From CAYRIY01 sp964424335 (GTDB lineage Bacteria; Bacillota; Limnochordia; DTU080; RSA5), in contig CAYRIY010000120.1 of assembly GCA_964424335.1 (NCBI GenBank), positions 1 to 9,635 on the forward strand: a stretch of 9,635 bases of DNA, read 5' to 3'. How positions within the stretch are numbered: position 1 is the stretch's first letter; the number at the start of each line of letters is the position of its first letter. The translations under genes were made by a program, and so were the position numbers. The notes under the pieces were generated by a model. The model searched no databases. It was not told the origin of the DNA and saw only the letters and a list, made by a program, of their open reading frames with translations. Below, piece by piece: positions 1 to 6,652 of this stretch.

Positions 1-116
1 TGTTGGGCCTGCGGGGGTTGTTGGGCCTGCGGGTGTTGCCGGGAGTGGGGCTCTTGGCGGGCTTGGGGGTCTTGCCGGGATTGAGGGTCCTGGCGGGCTT
101 CGGGGTTTTGGCGGGC
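1..116 (-). repeat. 18-bp tandem repeat encoding hexapeptides
   Basis: Read on the minus strand from 116, six degenerate 18-bp units follow each other, the first being GCCCGCCAAAACCCCGAA. A seventh is cut by the window edge. Units begin at 116, 98, 80, 62, 44, 26 and 8. They code for the consensus [A/S]-R-Q-x-P-Q in the partial gene here. The array may continue beyond the window. Confidence 0.8.
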
Positions 117-236
117 TTGGATCTGTCGGTTGCCCTCTGGGTGAAAACGGAAGCGGGGACGGGGTTTGGAGCTAGAGACATCGCTTGCCGCGGCCTGTGT
201 TTCTTGGTTGTCGACAGCATTTTCCCGCCCCCGCAT
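1..236 (-). CDS. Gln/Pro/Arg-rich hexapeptide-repeat protein, 5' part only
   Basis: The gene starts at ATG 236-234 and is open to the left edge, so only the first 78 residues are visible; the C-terminus is missing. An SD (AAGGTGAG, 253-246) lies 9 nt before the ATG and overlaps the stop of the upstream gene, which suggests co-translation with it. Residues 1-40 have no signal peptide and include a basic stretch RPRFRF. From residue 41 there are six 6-residue units (ARQNPE, ARQDPQ, SRQDPQ, ARQEPH, SRQHPQ, AQQPPQ) and the start of a seventh. A second frame (ATG 220-218) is also open and reads as Lys/Pro/Ala-rich. I prefer the first because differences between its units fall largely at synonymous third positions (CCC/CCT/CCG Pro, CGC/CGG Arg, CAA/CAG Gln) and it has the better SD. 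Function is unknown; the protein is probably disordered. Confidence 0.55.
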   Translation of the reverse strand, partial: MRGRENAVDNQETQAAASDVSSSKPRPRFRFHPEGNRQIQARQNPEARQDPQSRQDPQARQEPHSRQHPQAQQPPQAQ

Positions 237-246
237 TAAGGCTCAC

Positions 247-1203
247 TCACCTTCCCGCCGATTCGAATGCAACGTCGACAAAGTCATGACCAGCGACACT
301 CGCCCCTTGGATCTGGGGCCCAGTCGAGGGAGCTACGGAGACTCGCAGCGAATCGCCGACCTGATCCCAATGCACGAATAAATACGGGCCAGGATCGACC
401 GCTCGGACCATTTCCGACGGGATGCTACCGCCCTCGTCCACTGAAGCGAAAACGAAAGCTTGTCCTAGTGCGCTGGGAAGCGGCCAGCGGACGGTGACGT
501 CCCGGATCGCTCCCGGAAGGATGCGCCCTGCCCGCACCGGGAATTGCTCAATCAGACGCCCCGAGGGTTCGTAAAGGGCGATCATTCCCGCAATTTCACC
601 GTGCAGATTGCCGTCGTTTTTTAGCCGGACCGAAATGTCCAGCGCTCTAGACTGGGAGTCAGGCGTTATGCCAAGGTCGACGAGAACTGGGCGAAACGAT
701 CGTTCAGTGGGGTGTGTGAGGGAATTTGTCATCAAGACGGGAACCGCAACTCGAGTGAGCGTAGCGACGGGACCGCCCATATTGTGAGCGTCGGTTTCGA
801 AAGGCGCTACGAGTGCGCTGGGCAAGAGTTCGACGAAGATCACCGGGTAGTAGGAAACCTGCTCGCCGAGCGGACCAAAGAGCACAGGAATGGCGCCATG
901 GGACCCAGGGGCAATCATGACGGCGCCGGGATCGACCATGACGTACTCGCCCGCGGCCCGCACGGACTTCTCATCGTCCAAATATCTGATCGATCCGTCC
1001 GGCCGCTGAATCGCTTCCCCGGCATACGCCCGCGCCCACACGTGATCGCCGCCCCTGTTGACGATGGTGAGCGTGTGCGTCATGACGTCGCTGCCAACCT
1101 CGATCTCGATGCGTGCAGGTGCAATCACGACCGATGCCGAGGCTAGCTGAACCACGATGAACAGCCACATGAGCGTCAAGGGCACTGCGAGTCGAATGGT
1201 CAT
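247..1203 (-). CDS. Secreted two-domain Ig-like protein (PapD-chaperone/DUF916-like)
   Basis: This is a predicted exported protein of 318 residues. The N-terminus MTIRLAVPLTLMWLFIVVQLASA is a clear signal peptide, with likely cleavage after ASA. The first domain (about residues 24-130) opens with VVIAPARIEIEVGSD and continues with THTLTIVNRG, a strand pattern like the N-terminal domain of periplasmic pilus chaperones and of DUF916/WxL-interacting proteins. A second domain (about 165-265) contains VRLKNDGNLHGEIAG, a GRLIEQFPV strand and RILPGAIRDVTVRW. This is the layout of late Ig-like domains in DUF916/DUF3324-type proteins. No C-terminal anchor is visible. I use ATG 1203 because GGGAGG lies 10 nt upstream. 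An in-frame ATG at 1221 overlaps the previous stop by one base but has no SD. It sits in an operon with the genes on either side. Family assignment is by motif pattern only; a role in holding or presenting the upstream small protein is inference. Confidence 0.7.
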   Translation of the reverse strand: MTIRLAVPLTLMWLFIVVQLASASVVIAPARIEIEVGSDVMTHTLTIVNRGGDHVWARAYAGEAIQRPDGSIRYLDDEKSVRAAGEYVMVDPGAVMIAPGSHGAIPVLFGPLGEQVSYYPVIFVELLPSALVAPFETDAHNMGGPVATLTRVAVPVLMTNSLTHPTERSFRPVLVDLGITPDSQSRALDISVRLKNDGNLHGEIAGMIALYEPSGRLIEQFPVRAGRILPGAIRDVTVRWPLPSALGQAFVFASVDEGGSIPSEMVRAVDPGPYLFVHWDQVGDSLRVSVAPSTGPQIQGASVAGHDFVDVAFESAGR

Positions 1204-1220
1204 GACCCCTCGCCCTCCCA

Positions 1221-1796
1221 TCAGAACCCAACGCCCGCCGTATAGGTGAGCACGATCCGATACTCCCGACCCGCAGGCAGCGGCTCATCATCAAAAGAGG
1301 GCGTCACGCGCAGGACGAAGCCGACAGTCGTGCCATCCTCCCCGGTGGGCGGTTGGTTGGTGAACATCGTGGTGGGCGTGGAGCTGATCGGGGTCCAGGG
1401 GCCATTCACGTTCGTGGCCCACTCTATCGGGCCGGAACTCTGCCCCCCAGCCACGTAGTTGCCCAGGCCAGAGTCGAACTCACGCATTCGGCCACCTTCA
1501 TTGTCAGACCTTACTTGTAACCCCCATGGCGAGTTAGATTTGACGGAGATATTCAACGTTCCAGACACAACCGGCACCCCCGGCGTCGCCGTCGACGAAA
1601 GCGTGAATGCCGCCGAAGGCCATGACGTCACCTCAATCGCCTCTGCAATGTTGAAACTAACCGTCGTGGTACCGGCATCGATGCTTGCCGCATGCACGCT
1701 TCCAGGCACAAGGACCAAGAATACTGCAAACACCATGCCAAATGCGAGGCCAATCAGCCACGTACGCCCCGTACCCTGTCTCGATTCGCTAAACAA
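1221..1796 (-). CDS. Small secreted beta-sandwich protein with WxL-like motif
   Basis: The predicted product has 191 residues. A hydrophobic signal (WLIGLAFGMVFAVFLVLVPG) ends at SVHA, giving a mature protein starting ASIDAG at about residue 37. The mature part is Thr/Ser/Gly/Val-rich with alternating beta-strand patterns and no cysteines. Residues 90-95 read PWGLQV after VKSNS, which resembles the proximal W-x-L motif of WxL surface domains. The C-terminus YRIVLTYTAGVGF resembles their last strand, although the second W-x-L is absent. Start choice: TTG 1796-1794 has GGAGG about 8 nt upstream. GTG 1814 is in frame but has no SD and would lengthen the signal. It is the first gene of the minus-strand run. 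An outer-surface or extracellular structural subunit is plausible, but this is inference and the family call is tentative. Confidence 0.65.
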   Translation of the reverse strand: MFSESRQGTGRTWLIGLAFGMVFAVFLVLVPGSVHAASIDAGTTTVSFNIAEAIEVTSWPSAAFTLSSTATPGVPVVSGTLNISVKSNSPWGLQVRSDNEGGRMREFDSGLGNYVAGGQSSGPIEWATNVNGPWTPISSTPTTMFTNQPPTGEDGTTVGFVLRVTPSFDDEPLPAGREYRIVLTYTAGVGF

Positions 1797-1906
1797 TGCG
1801 CTCCCTCCATCCACAGAATAGATAGTCTCTACTCTTTGTGTAGTTATAGTTTACTTGTGAGGAATACTTTAGCACCGCGATAGTCGCAAATCAAGTCAAA
1901 GTTCTC

Positions 1907-1955
1907 AGGAAATTCTCTAACTCGACCCGAATCGAGTTTCCAATTCCTAATTTCT
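1907..1955. repeat. Nested inverted repeat upstream of the secreted-protein operon
   Basis: A perfect 7-bp inverted repeat with a 6-nt centre (AACTCGA-N6-TCGAGTT on the minus strand) lies at 1919-1938. It is flanked by a second pair, GAAATT and AATTTC, that could extend it. It sits between the metK terminator and the start of the secreted-protein gene. No U-run follows on either strand, so it is more like an operator or a structured leader than a terminator. Nearby promoter matches on the minus strand are weak (TTGATT, 17 nt, TAAAGT), so I do not call a promoter. Confidence 0.4.
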
Positions 1956-1974
1956 CGTCATGTGAAATGGAAAT

Positions 1975-2006
1975 GAAAAACCCGGGCGAGGCGTGTCTAC
2001 CCGGGT
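1975..2006 (-). terminator. Rho-independent terminator of metK
   Basis: On the minus strand, 38 nt after the metK stop, ACCCGGG and CCCGGGT form a perfect 7-bp stem (2006-2000 with 1986-1980) around a 13-nt loop. The second arm runs straight into a T-run (TTTTTC). This is a standard intrinsic terminator and separates metK from the surface-protein genes downstream. Confidence 0.85.
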
Positions 2007-2043
2007 AGGAAGTACGTCTGAATTTGCCAAGCGGCGGGCCCCT

Positions 2044-3246
2044 CTACCTGCTTGCCGGCAAGAGGTCGCGCGCCTTATCGCGCAACGTGTCCACCATGTC
2101 GGTCCGCTCCCACGGCAGATCGAGGTCGGGACGGCCGAAGTGACCGTATGCGGCGACGCTTCTGTAAATCGGTTGCCTCAAGTTCAAGTTCTCGATGATC
2201 GCTCCCGGCCGCAGATCAAACACTTCGGAGGCGATCCGAGAGAGTTCCTCGTCCGAGATTACGCCTGTGCCAAATGTATCGACAAGGAACGAGACCGGTC
2301 GGGCAACCCCGATCGCATACGCAATTTGCACTTCGCAGCGCTCGGCAAGCCCTGCCGCGACGATGTTCTTCGCGACGTACCGCCCCGCGTAGCAGGCCGA
2401 TCGGTCTACCTTTGTCGGATCCTTGCCGGAGAGGGCCCCCCCACCGTGCCTTCCGACACCGCCGTACGTGTCGACGATGATCTTTCGGCCGGTAAGGCCG
2501 GAGTCGGCGGCGGGTCCGCCCACGACAAAGCGGCCGGTCGGATTCACATAATACCGGGTGCGCTCGTCCAAGAGCTCAGCCGGAACGATCGGTCGCACCA
2601 CGTGCTCGAGCACGTCCTTGCGAATCTGCTCCGTCTCAACCTCAGGCGCGTGTTGCGTGGAGACGACGATCGTATCGACGCGGACCGGTCGATACCCGTG
2701 ATACTCGATCGTCACTTGGGTCTTGCCGTCAGGCCTCAAGTAAGGCAGCGTGCCGTCTTTGCGCACTTCAGCCAGACGCCTCGCAAGGCGATGGGAAAGG
2801 GAGATCGTGAGCGGCATAAGTTCCGGCGTCTCACGACAGGCGAAACCAAACATGAGCCCCTGGTCGCCGGCGCCAACGCGATCAAATGGGTCCTCGTCGC
2901 CTTGGCGATCGACTCCTTGAGCGATGTCGGGCGATTGGCGGGACAACGCCGTCAACACGGCGCAACTGTTCCCGTCCAGGCCAAACGATGCGTCGGTGTA
3001 CCCGATGTCGCGGATGACTTCGCGTGCAATGGAACTTACGTCCACCTTGGCCGTGGTGGTCACTTCGCCCATGATCAACACGAGTCCGGGGCTGAGCGCG
3101 GTTTCACATGCGACACGGGCATTGGGGTCCTCAGCGAAGATCGCATCGAGCACTCCGTCAGAAATTTGGTCGCAAACTTTGTCGGGATGGCCTTCCGTCA
3201 CCGACTCCGAGGTGAAAAGGTACCTCTTTTCGCTGCTCTGTGCCAA
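2044..3246 (-). CDS. metK: S-adenosylmethionine synthetase (methionine adenosyltransferase)
   Basis: The enzyme makes S-adenosylmethionine from methionine and ATP in the cytoplasm. The 400-residue product matches the normal length of the family. It opens with KRYLFTSESVTEGHPDK; the catalytic GHPDK is at residues 19-23, the ATP/methionine signature GAGDQG at 125-130, and the P-loop-like signature GGGALSGKD at 268-276, followed by PTKVDRSACYAGRYVAKN. The C-terminal YGHFGR is also typical. The signature normally has Phe where this one has Leu (GGGA-L-SGKD). I place the start at TTG 3246-3244 because GAGGGG lies 9 nt upstream and the product then begins MAQSSEKRYLF. An ATG at 3357 would add 37 unrelated residues and lies upstream of the expected transcription start. 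It is transcribed alone: own promoter, own terminator. Confidence 0.95.
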   Translation of the reverse strand: MAQSSEKRYLFTSESVTEGHPDKVCDQISDGVLDAIFAEDPNARVACETALSPGLVLIMGEVTTTAKVDVSSIAREVIRDIGYTDASFGLDGNSCAVLTALSRQSPDIAQGVDRQGDEDPFDRVGAGDQGLMFGFACRETPELMPLTISLSHRLARRLAEVRKDGTLPYLRPDGKTQVTIEYHGYRPVRVDTIVVSTQHAPEVETEQIRKDVLEHVVRPIVPAELLDERTRYYVNPTGRFVVGGPAADSGLTGRKIIVDTYGGVGRHGGGALSGKDPTKVDRSACYAGRYVAKNIVAAGLAERCEVQIAYAIGVARPVSFLVDTFGTGVISDEELSRIASEVFDLRPGAIIENLNLRQPIYRSVAAYGHFGRPDLDLPWERTDMVDTLRDKARDLLPASR

Positions 3247-3280
3247 TGCCCGCTTCCCCTCTTTCGTCACGAACGCCAGC

Positions 3281-3308
3281 AAAAAGACCCTCGCGTCCAC
3301 CGAGAGCC
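3281..3308 (-). promoter_or_regulatory. Putative transcription attenuator in the metK leader
   Basis: In the untranslated leader, 35 nt before the metK TTG, GGCTCTCG (3308-3301) can pair with CGAGGGTC (3293-3286), including two G-U pairs, around a 7-nt loop. TTTTT (3285-3281) follows at once. This has the form of an intrinsic terminator placed before a coding region, as expected for attenuation or a riboswitch expression platform. About 40 nt of leader lie upstream, with CGCGC and GCGCG segments able to pair. I do not recognise a SAM-I, SAM-II or other known SAM-riboswitch consensus, so the sensor, if any, is unknown. Confidence 0.45.
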
Positions 3309-3357
3309 TCGCGCCATGAGCAATTTTGTAATCTCGAACGCATAAAAGCGCGCTCAT

Positions 3358-3387
3358 ATACTACCATTTGCGAACTTGCCGCGTCAA
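3358..3387 (-). promoter_or_regulatory. metK promoter
   Basis: On the minus strand, TTGACG (3387-3382) and TAGTAT (3363-3358) are separated by 18 bp, a reasonable sigma-70/sigma-A arrangement. Transcription would begin near 3351, leaving a leader of roughly 105 nt before the TTG start. The ATG at 3357-3355 lies between the -10 box and that start point and so would not be in the message. Confidence 0.6.
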
Positions 3388-3458
3388 CGCGAGCGCTTTC
3401 AAACCTGTCCTAAAGCGCGCGCCTCCTCCATATATTGCACTGAAGCGAGGTGTCCATC

Positions 3459-4052
3459 GTGGCGTTCGTCACATTTCGGTTCATTCGCGTTCCTAGGGTT
3501 TTTCTCATGCTCGTCGTCTGCGTGGGTGTCGTCTTCTGGATCGGGTATGCGCTTATCGGCCCGGCGCGGGTCGCTCAGGTCACTGCCGTGCCCGCCCCAG
3601 GCGCCGGCGAAAGCGAACAACCAACCATAAACTTCGCAGAGATTGGGCGTGAAGCGCCCGACTTTGCCCTAAAGCGCCTCGATGGCTCTGTTGCAGCCCT
3701 CTCCGGGTACAGGGGCCGGCCCGTTTTGCTCTACTTTTGGGCGTCGTGGTGCTCGTATTGCGTCGAAGGGATGCCTCGCCTCGAAGCCATAAGAGCCGAG
3801 TATCAAGAGCAGGGACTTGAAATCCTTGCAATCGACATCATGGAAAGCGAGGACAAAGTGCGTCGCTTTGTCGCCGGACAGGGCCTCACGCTGCCGGTGC
3901 TCCTCGACGACACGGGACAGGTGACCCAGCAGTACTTGGTAAAGGCGACGCCGACGTACATCTTTATCGACCGAGAAGGCGTCTACCGGGACGTCTTGGT
4001 GGGCGTGGCACGTGAAGGAGCCATCGAAGGACGGCTGCACCCACTCTTATAG
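3459..4052 (+). CDS. Membrane-anchored TlpA/ResA-family thioredoxin-like protein
   Basis: This is a thiol-disulfide oxidoreductase with the active site outside the cytoplasm. The 197-residue product has one N-terminal hydrophobic segment (about residues 13-35, LMLVVCVGVVFWIGYALIG) serving as anchor, a Pro/Glu linker, then an AhpC/TSA/Redoxin-type thioredoxin fold from about residue 61 (GREAPDFALKRLDG). The active site WCSYC has cysteines at 98 and 101; the cis-Pro loop is ATPTYIFID with Pro at 165. Family members reduce disulfides in cytochrome c maturation or in other exported proteins; no cytochrome genes are nearby, so the partner is unknown. Start: GTG 3459 has GAGGTG 6 nt upstream. GTG 3450 overlaps that SD, and ATG 3507 would remove part of the N-terminus. 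A -10-like TATATT is at 3431-3436 without a good -35. Confidence 0.88.
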   Translation: MAFVTFRFIRVPRVFLMLVVCVGVVFWIGYALIGPARVAQVTAVPAPGAGESEQPTINFAEIGREAPDFALKRLDGSVAALSGYRGRPVLLYFWASWCSYCVEGMPRLEAIRAEYQEQGLEILAIDIMESEDKVRRFVAGQGLTLPVLLDDTGQVTQQYLVKATPTYIFIDREGVYRDVLVGVAREGAIEGRLHPLL

Positions 4053-4126
4053 GAATTGCCGACGCCTCATGGTTTGTCTCCCAATTTGAAAGGCAACGTG
4101 AGATCCTCCGTAGAAATACTTATCCA

Positions 4127-4152
4127 CCGAAGCACAGGCTGGCTGGCTTCGG
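4127..4152 (+). promoter_or_regulatory. Hairpin in the leader of the outer-membrane protein gene
   Basis: CCGAAGC (4127-4133) and GCTTCGG (4146-4152) form a perfect 7-bp stem with a 12-nt loop. The SD of the next gene begins 12 nt later. No U-run follows, so it is not a standard terminator for the thioredoxin gene upstream. It may be a leader structure affecting stability or translation. A weak promoter-like pair (TTGAAA 4086-4091 and TAGAAA 4111-4116, 19-bp spacing) lies before it. Confidence 0.35.
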
Positions 4153-4179
4153 GTAACATCGCTCGGAGGAGACACCATT

Positions 4180-5223
4180 TTGATCACAAGACGCCTACTT
4201 GCCACCGCTCTGTGCACCATCGCTCTATTCGCCTGCGTAGCCAATGTCGGCGCCCAGGAGTTGGGAGGGCGCGCCTTCGGTATGGGCGGGGCTTACGTTG
4301 CCATCTCCGACGACATTGCCTCACTCGTTTACAATCCGGCCGGCTTGCCCAACTCTTCCTTTGAAGTCGGAATCGGCCTTGGCAGCAGCGACCTGGGGGC
4401 CATCACTCAGTTCCAGTCGCTGCTTGGCGATCCTTCGTCCTTTTCCGGAGAAGCCTCGATCGATATCGCCACGCTGAGCGGTGTGTCGATCGGCGGTTTC
4501 GGCGTAGGTTTTGCCGCGCAAGGAAGCCTTGCCGTCTCCGAAGGTTGCGCCGGGTTTGACCTGTGCGGCGAAGGCGATTATATGACACAGATCATCTTGG
4601 GGTACGGGAGAACCAACGTCGCAGCTCCGCTGAAGTTGTTCGGCCTGCAGGCAGGATTTAACGTGAAGCGACTCGACGGTCGGCGGATCGACTTTACAAA
4701 GACGCATCCTGCGGGTGGCGCCTATGAGATCGTGACCGACAACTGGACGGGACAAGGGTACAGTTTGAGCCTCGGCGCCCAGCTCAAGGCCTCCGACATC
4801 ATCACACTCGGGTTTGCGGCAAACGACGTAGTCTCATCATTGACGTGGGAAGGGACGCGCACGTCCTCGACCTACCTCGAAGCAAACGACGAACTGGACC
4901 ACAGCTCCAAGACGAACCTCGGCCAACGCAGCGAACAGCTCGATCGGGTGTATCGATTCGGCGTGGCGGTCAAGCCGCCTTTTCTTGGTGTCACGCTCGC
5001 CGCGGACTCAGGCAGCGACGGTTCGGTCCGCTATGGACTTGAAAAAGACCTGTTGTTCGGAGCGCTCAAGGTGAGGTTTGGCGGAATTAGGTCGGCTGGA
5101 ACGGCCACCACGACCGCCGGTTTGGGCGTCCACCTCGGACCGGTCCGGCTTGACGTAGCGGCCGGCAGCACGGACGGCTTTCAAACGGTGAGCACGATGA
5201 TCGAGGGTTCGGTCCGCTTTTGA
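4180..5223 (+). CDS. Outer-membrane beta-barrel protein, FadL/PorV/TraF-like
   Basis: The 347-residue product has a signal peptide (residues 1-25, cleavage likely after NVGA). The conserved opening of this barrel group follows at about 30-57: GRAFGMGGAYVAISDDIASLVYNPAGL, where G-M-G-G-A, D-D and N-P-A-G-L are the diagnostic positions. The rest is Gly-rich alternating beta-strand sequence and ends in EGSVRF, the C-terminal aromatic expected of an outer-membrane barrel. Relatives include FadL, PorV and UPF0164/TraF-like proteins; some move hydrophobic substrates and others assist secretion, and the sequence does not tell which. One Cys pair (CAGFDLC) lies near residues 124-130, probably in a loop. 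Start: TTG 4180 has GGAGGAG 8 nt upstream. It is 127 nt after the thioredoxin gene on the same strand, so it could be cotranscribed. The thioredoxin may act on this cysteine pair, which is speculation. Confidence 0.8.
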   Translation: MITRRLLATALCTIALFACVANVGAQELGGRAFGMGGAYVAISDDIASLVYNPAGLPNSSFEVGIGLGSSDLGAITQFQSLLGDPSSFSGEASIDIATLSGVSIGGFGVGFAAQGSLAVSEGCAGFDLCGEGDYMTQIILGYGRTNVAAPLKLFGLQAGFNVKRLDGRRIDFTKTHPAGGAYEIVTDNWTGQGYSLSLGAQLKASDIITLGFAANDVVSSLTWEGTRTSSTYLEANDELDHSSKTNLGQRSEQLDRVYRFGVAVKPPFLGVTLAADSGSDGSVRYGLEKDLLFGALKVRFGGIRSAGTATTTAGLGVHLGPVRLDVAAGSTDGFQTVSTMIEGSVRF

Positions 5224-5239
5224 TGCCTTACAAGCGCCG

Positions 5240-6580
5240 TCAGGTGGCGATATTGCTCTGCCCCTGCCCTTGGTTTGACGGCGGTGTATGCGACGGCGCG
5301 GCATCGTAGCGGTTGAATGCCGCGCCGTAGAGCGTCCCATACAGGAACTGCAGCGCAGCCCCGATAAAGAAAGGCATCGCGAGCTGCCCTACTTCCAGAA
5401 AGTATCCGGCAATCGTGGGACCGATGGCCATCGGCATTGCCATGGAGACATTGTTGACGCTGCTTGCAATGCCTCGGCGCTCCGAGCGCACGAGATTGAC
5501 CGCAAGCGCTCGCCTGGCGCCGACGGAGCCCCGCGCCAGGGCCGACCTGAGCACGTGCGCCACCGAGGCCAACCAAAAGGTGGGCATGAGAGGCGTCGCG
5601 ATGAGCAGCACGACGGCAGAAAGGCGCACGGTTACTACGGCCTTCACGATCCCCATTCGGTCGGAAAGCTTGCCGGTCCACACCGACGCCAACCCGGTCA
5701 CGACGAACGTAATTGCATAGACCGGACCGAGCTCTCCGGGCCCAACGCCAAACTTCAGATTGAACCAGTAAACGAGAAGCGGCGAGGTGAGTCCGACCGC
5801 CACGCCGTTCAACCCGTTGATGAGCGCCATTTTCAGCATGATGCCGTTCTCTTCTTTGCGCACGCCGACCGGGTCGACCTTCGCCTTCTCGGCAAACGCC
5901 GAAGCCACACTGCTTACCGAATTGTTGCCACCCTTTCTTTCGCCCATCGATTCGATCGATGCTTCGAGGCGCTCGGCCACCTTGCGAAGGAGCAGGTAGT
6001 TTATAAAGGCGAATAAGGCTGCCAGGAGAAAGTACGGCCGGTATGCGACAAGCTCCGGAACGAAGAGCCGCAGCAGCGGAACCGCGCCCGCAAGCGCTGA
6101 TCCTGTGGCCATGCCAAAAAAACCTAGAGCCGAGTTCATGCTGAAGACAGAGCCCCGGCGGGACGGCGGAACCCCTTCGGCAAGCCACGCCTGCTCCGCC
6201 GCAGCGGCAAAGGACGGAACGCCGCTTTGGCTGTGGCCAAATCCGAGCAGCAAGCAGGCGGCCGCCAATGCGACGGCGTGGTCCGTGAAAAATAGGAGCA
6301 CGCCGGCCACGATTGCGAGCGTTTCGTATGCGAGGACGAACGGTTTGCGCTTGGTGCGATCGCTCGCAAGCCCCACGAACCATCCGAGCACAGCGCCCAG
6401 CAATCCGCTCGCCGAGAACAAGATGCCGATCGAGGCGGCATTCCATCCAAGATCGCTCAAGTAGAGCGTGAACAGGACGATCAGTGCGCCCTGCCCGACG
6501 GAACGGATGAAGCGCGTCGCCTGCAGTCGTGCGACAATCTTTTTCGATGTTTTGAAGTCTTCAGCAGAGAACGCGGACAT
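5240..6580 (-). CDS. Major facilitator superfamily transporter
   Basis: This is a predicted 12-helix inner-membrane secondary transporter of 446 residues. The motif-A loop GLASDRTKRK is at about residues 70-79 after helix 2, and its counterpart GKLSDRMGIVK is at about 303-313 in the second half. Between the halves is a long charged cytoplasmic loop (about 199-247) with Ser/Asn/Gly. Matching segments SRRGSVFSMNSALGFFG and ERRGIASSVNNVSMAM show the internal duplication of MFS. The C-terminal tail is Pro/Gln/Ser-rich. No substrate can be assigned; efflux of a small molecule is a common role of such proteins. I use ATG 6580 because it lies 7 nt after an extended -10 box; it has no SD. A TTG at 6649 would add 23 hydrophilic residues. 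It is convergent with the barrel gene, with only 16 bp between the stops and no clear terminator. Confidence 0.85.
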   Translation of the reverse strand: MSAFSAEDFKTSKKIVARLQATRFIRSVGQGALIVLFTLYLSDLGWNAASIGILFSASGLLGAVLGWFVGLASDRTKRKPFVLAYETLAIVAGVLLFFTDHAVALAAACLLLGFGHSQSGVPSFAAAAEQAWLAEGVPPSRRGSVFSMNSALGFFGMATGSALAGAVPLLRLFVPELVAYRPYFLLAALFAFINYLLLRKVAERLEASIESMGERKGGNNSVSSVASAFAEKAKVDPVGVRKEENGIMLKMALINGLNGVAVGLTSPLLVYWFNLKFGVGPGELGPVYAITFVVTGLASVWTGKLSDRMGIVKAVVTVRLSAVVLLIATPLMPTFWLASVAHVLRSALARGSVGARRALAVNLVRSERRGIASSVNNVSMAMPMAIGPTIAGYFLEVGQLAMPFFIGAALQFLYGTLYGAAFNRYDAAPSHTPPSNQGQGQSNIAT

Positions 6581-6586
6581 GGCAAC

Positions 6587-6595
6587 ATTGTAGCA
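6587..6595 (-). promoter_or_regulatory. Extended -10 promoter giving a leaderless MFS transcript
   Basis: On the minus strand the sequence TGCTACAAT carries a near-consensus -10 (TACAAT, 6592-6587) with the TGn extension. Six bases (GTTGCC) separate it from ATG 6580, so transcription starting at the usual distance would begin at the A of the start codon. No good -35 is seen, as is usual for extended -10 promoters, and no SD precedes the ATG. Confidence 0.5.
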
Positions 6596-6652
6596 TTCGG
6601 CGCCGGGAAAAGGGAGTTCGATTGGCGCAACATGTTTTTCGCCTTTCAAACG

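Noticed and set aside
1..116. CRISPR-like array
   Set aside because: The units are 18 bp, contiguous and coding, with no spacers.
1993..3345. A long plus-strand open frame opposite metK
   Set aside because: It is the complement of a well-supported metK gene, encodes an Arg/His/Asp-rich sequence with no family features, and has no SD.
3247..3357. Extension of MetK to an upstream ATG
   Set aside because: It would add 37 residues unlike MetK, has no SD, and begins before the predicted transcription start.
5235..5249. Small hairpin between the convergent barrel and MFS genes
   Set aside because: It has only four base pairs (CGCC/GGCG) and no T-run, so it is too weak to call a terminator.
5181..6446. 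A long minus-strand open frame in another phase of the MFS gene
   Set aside because: It is an Arg-rich shadow of the transporter, which has clear membrane helices and MFS motifs in the chosen frame.
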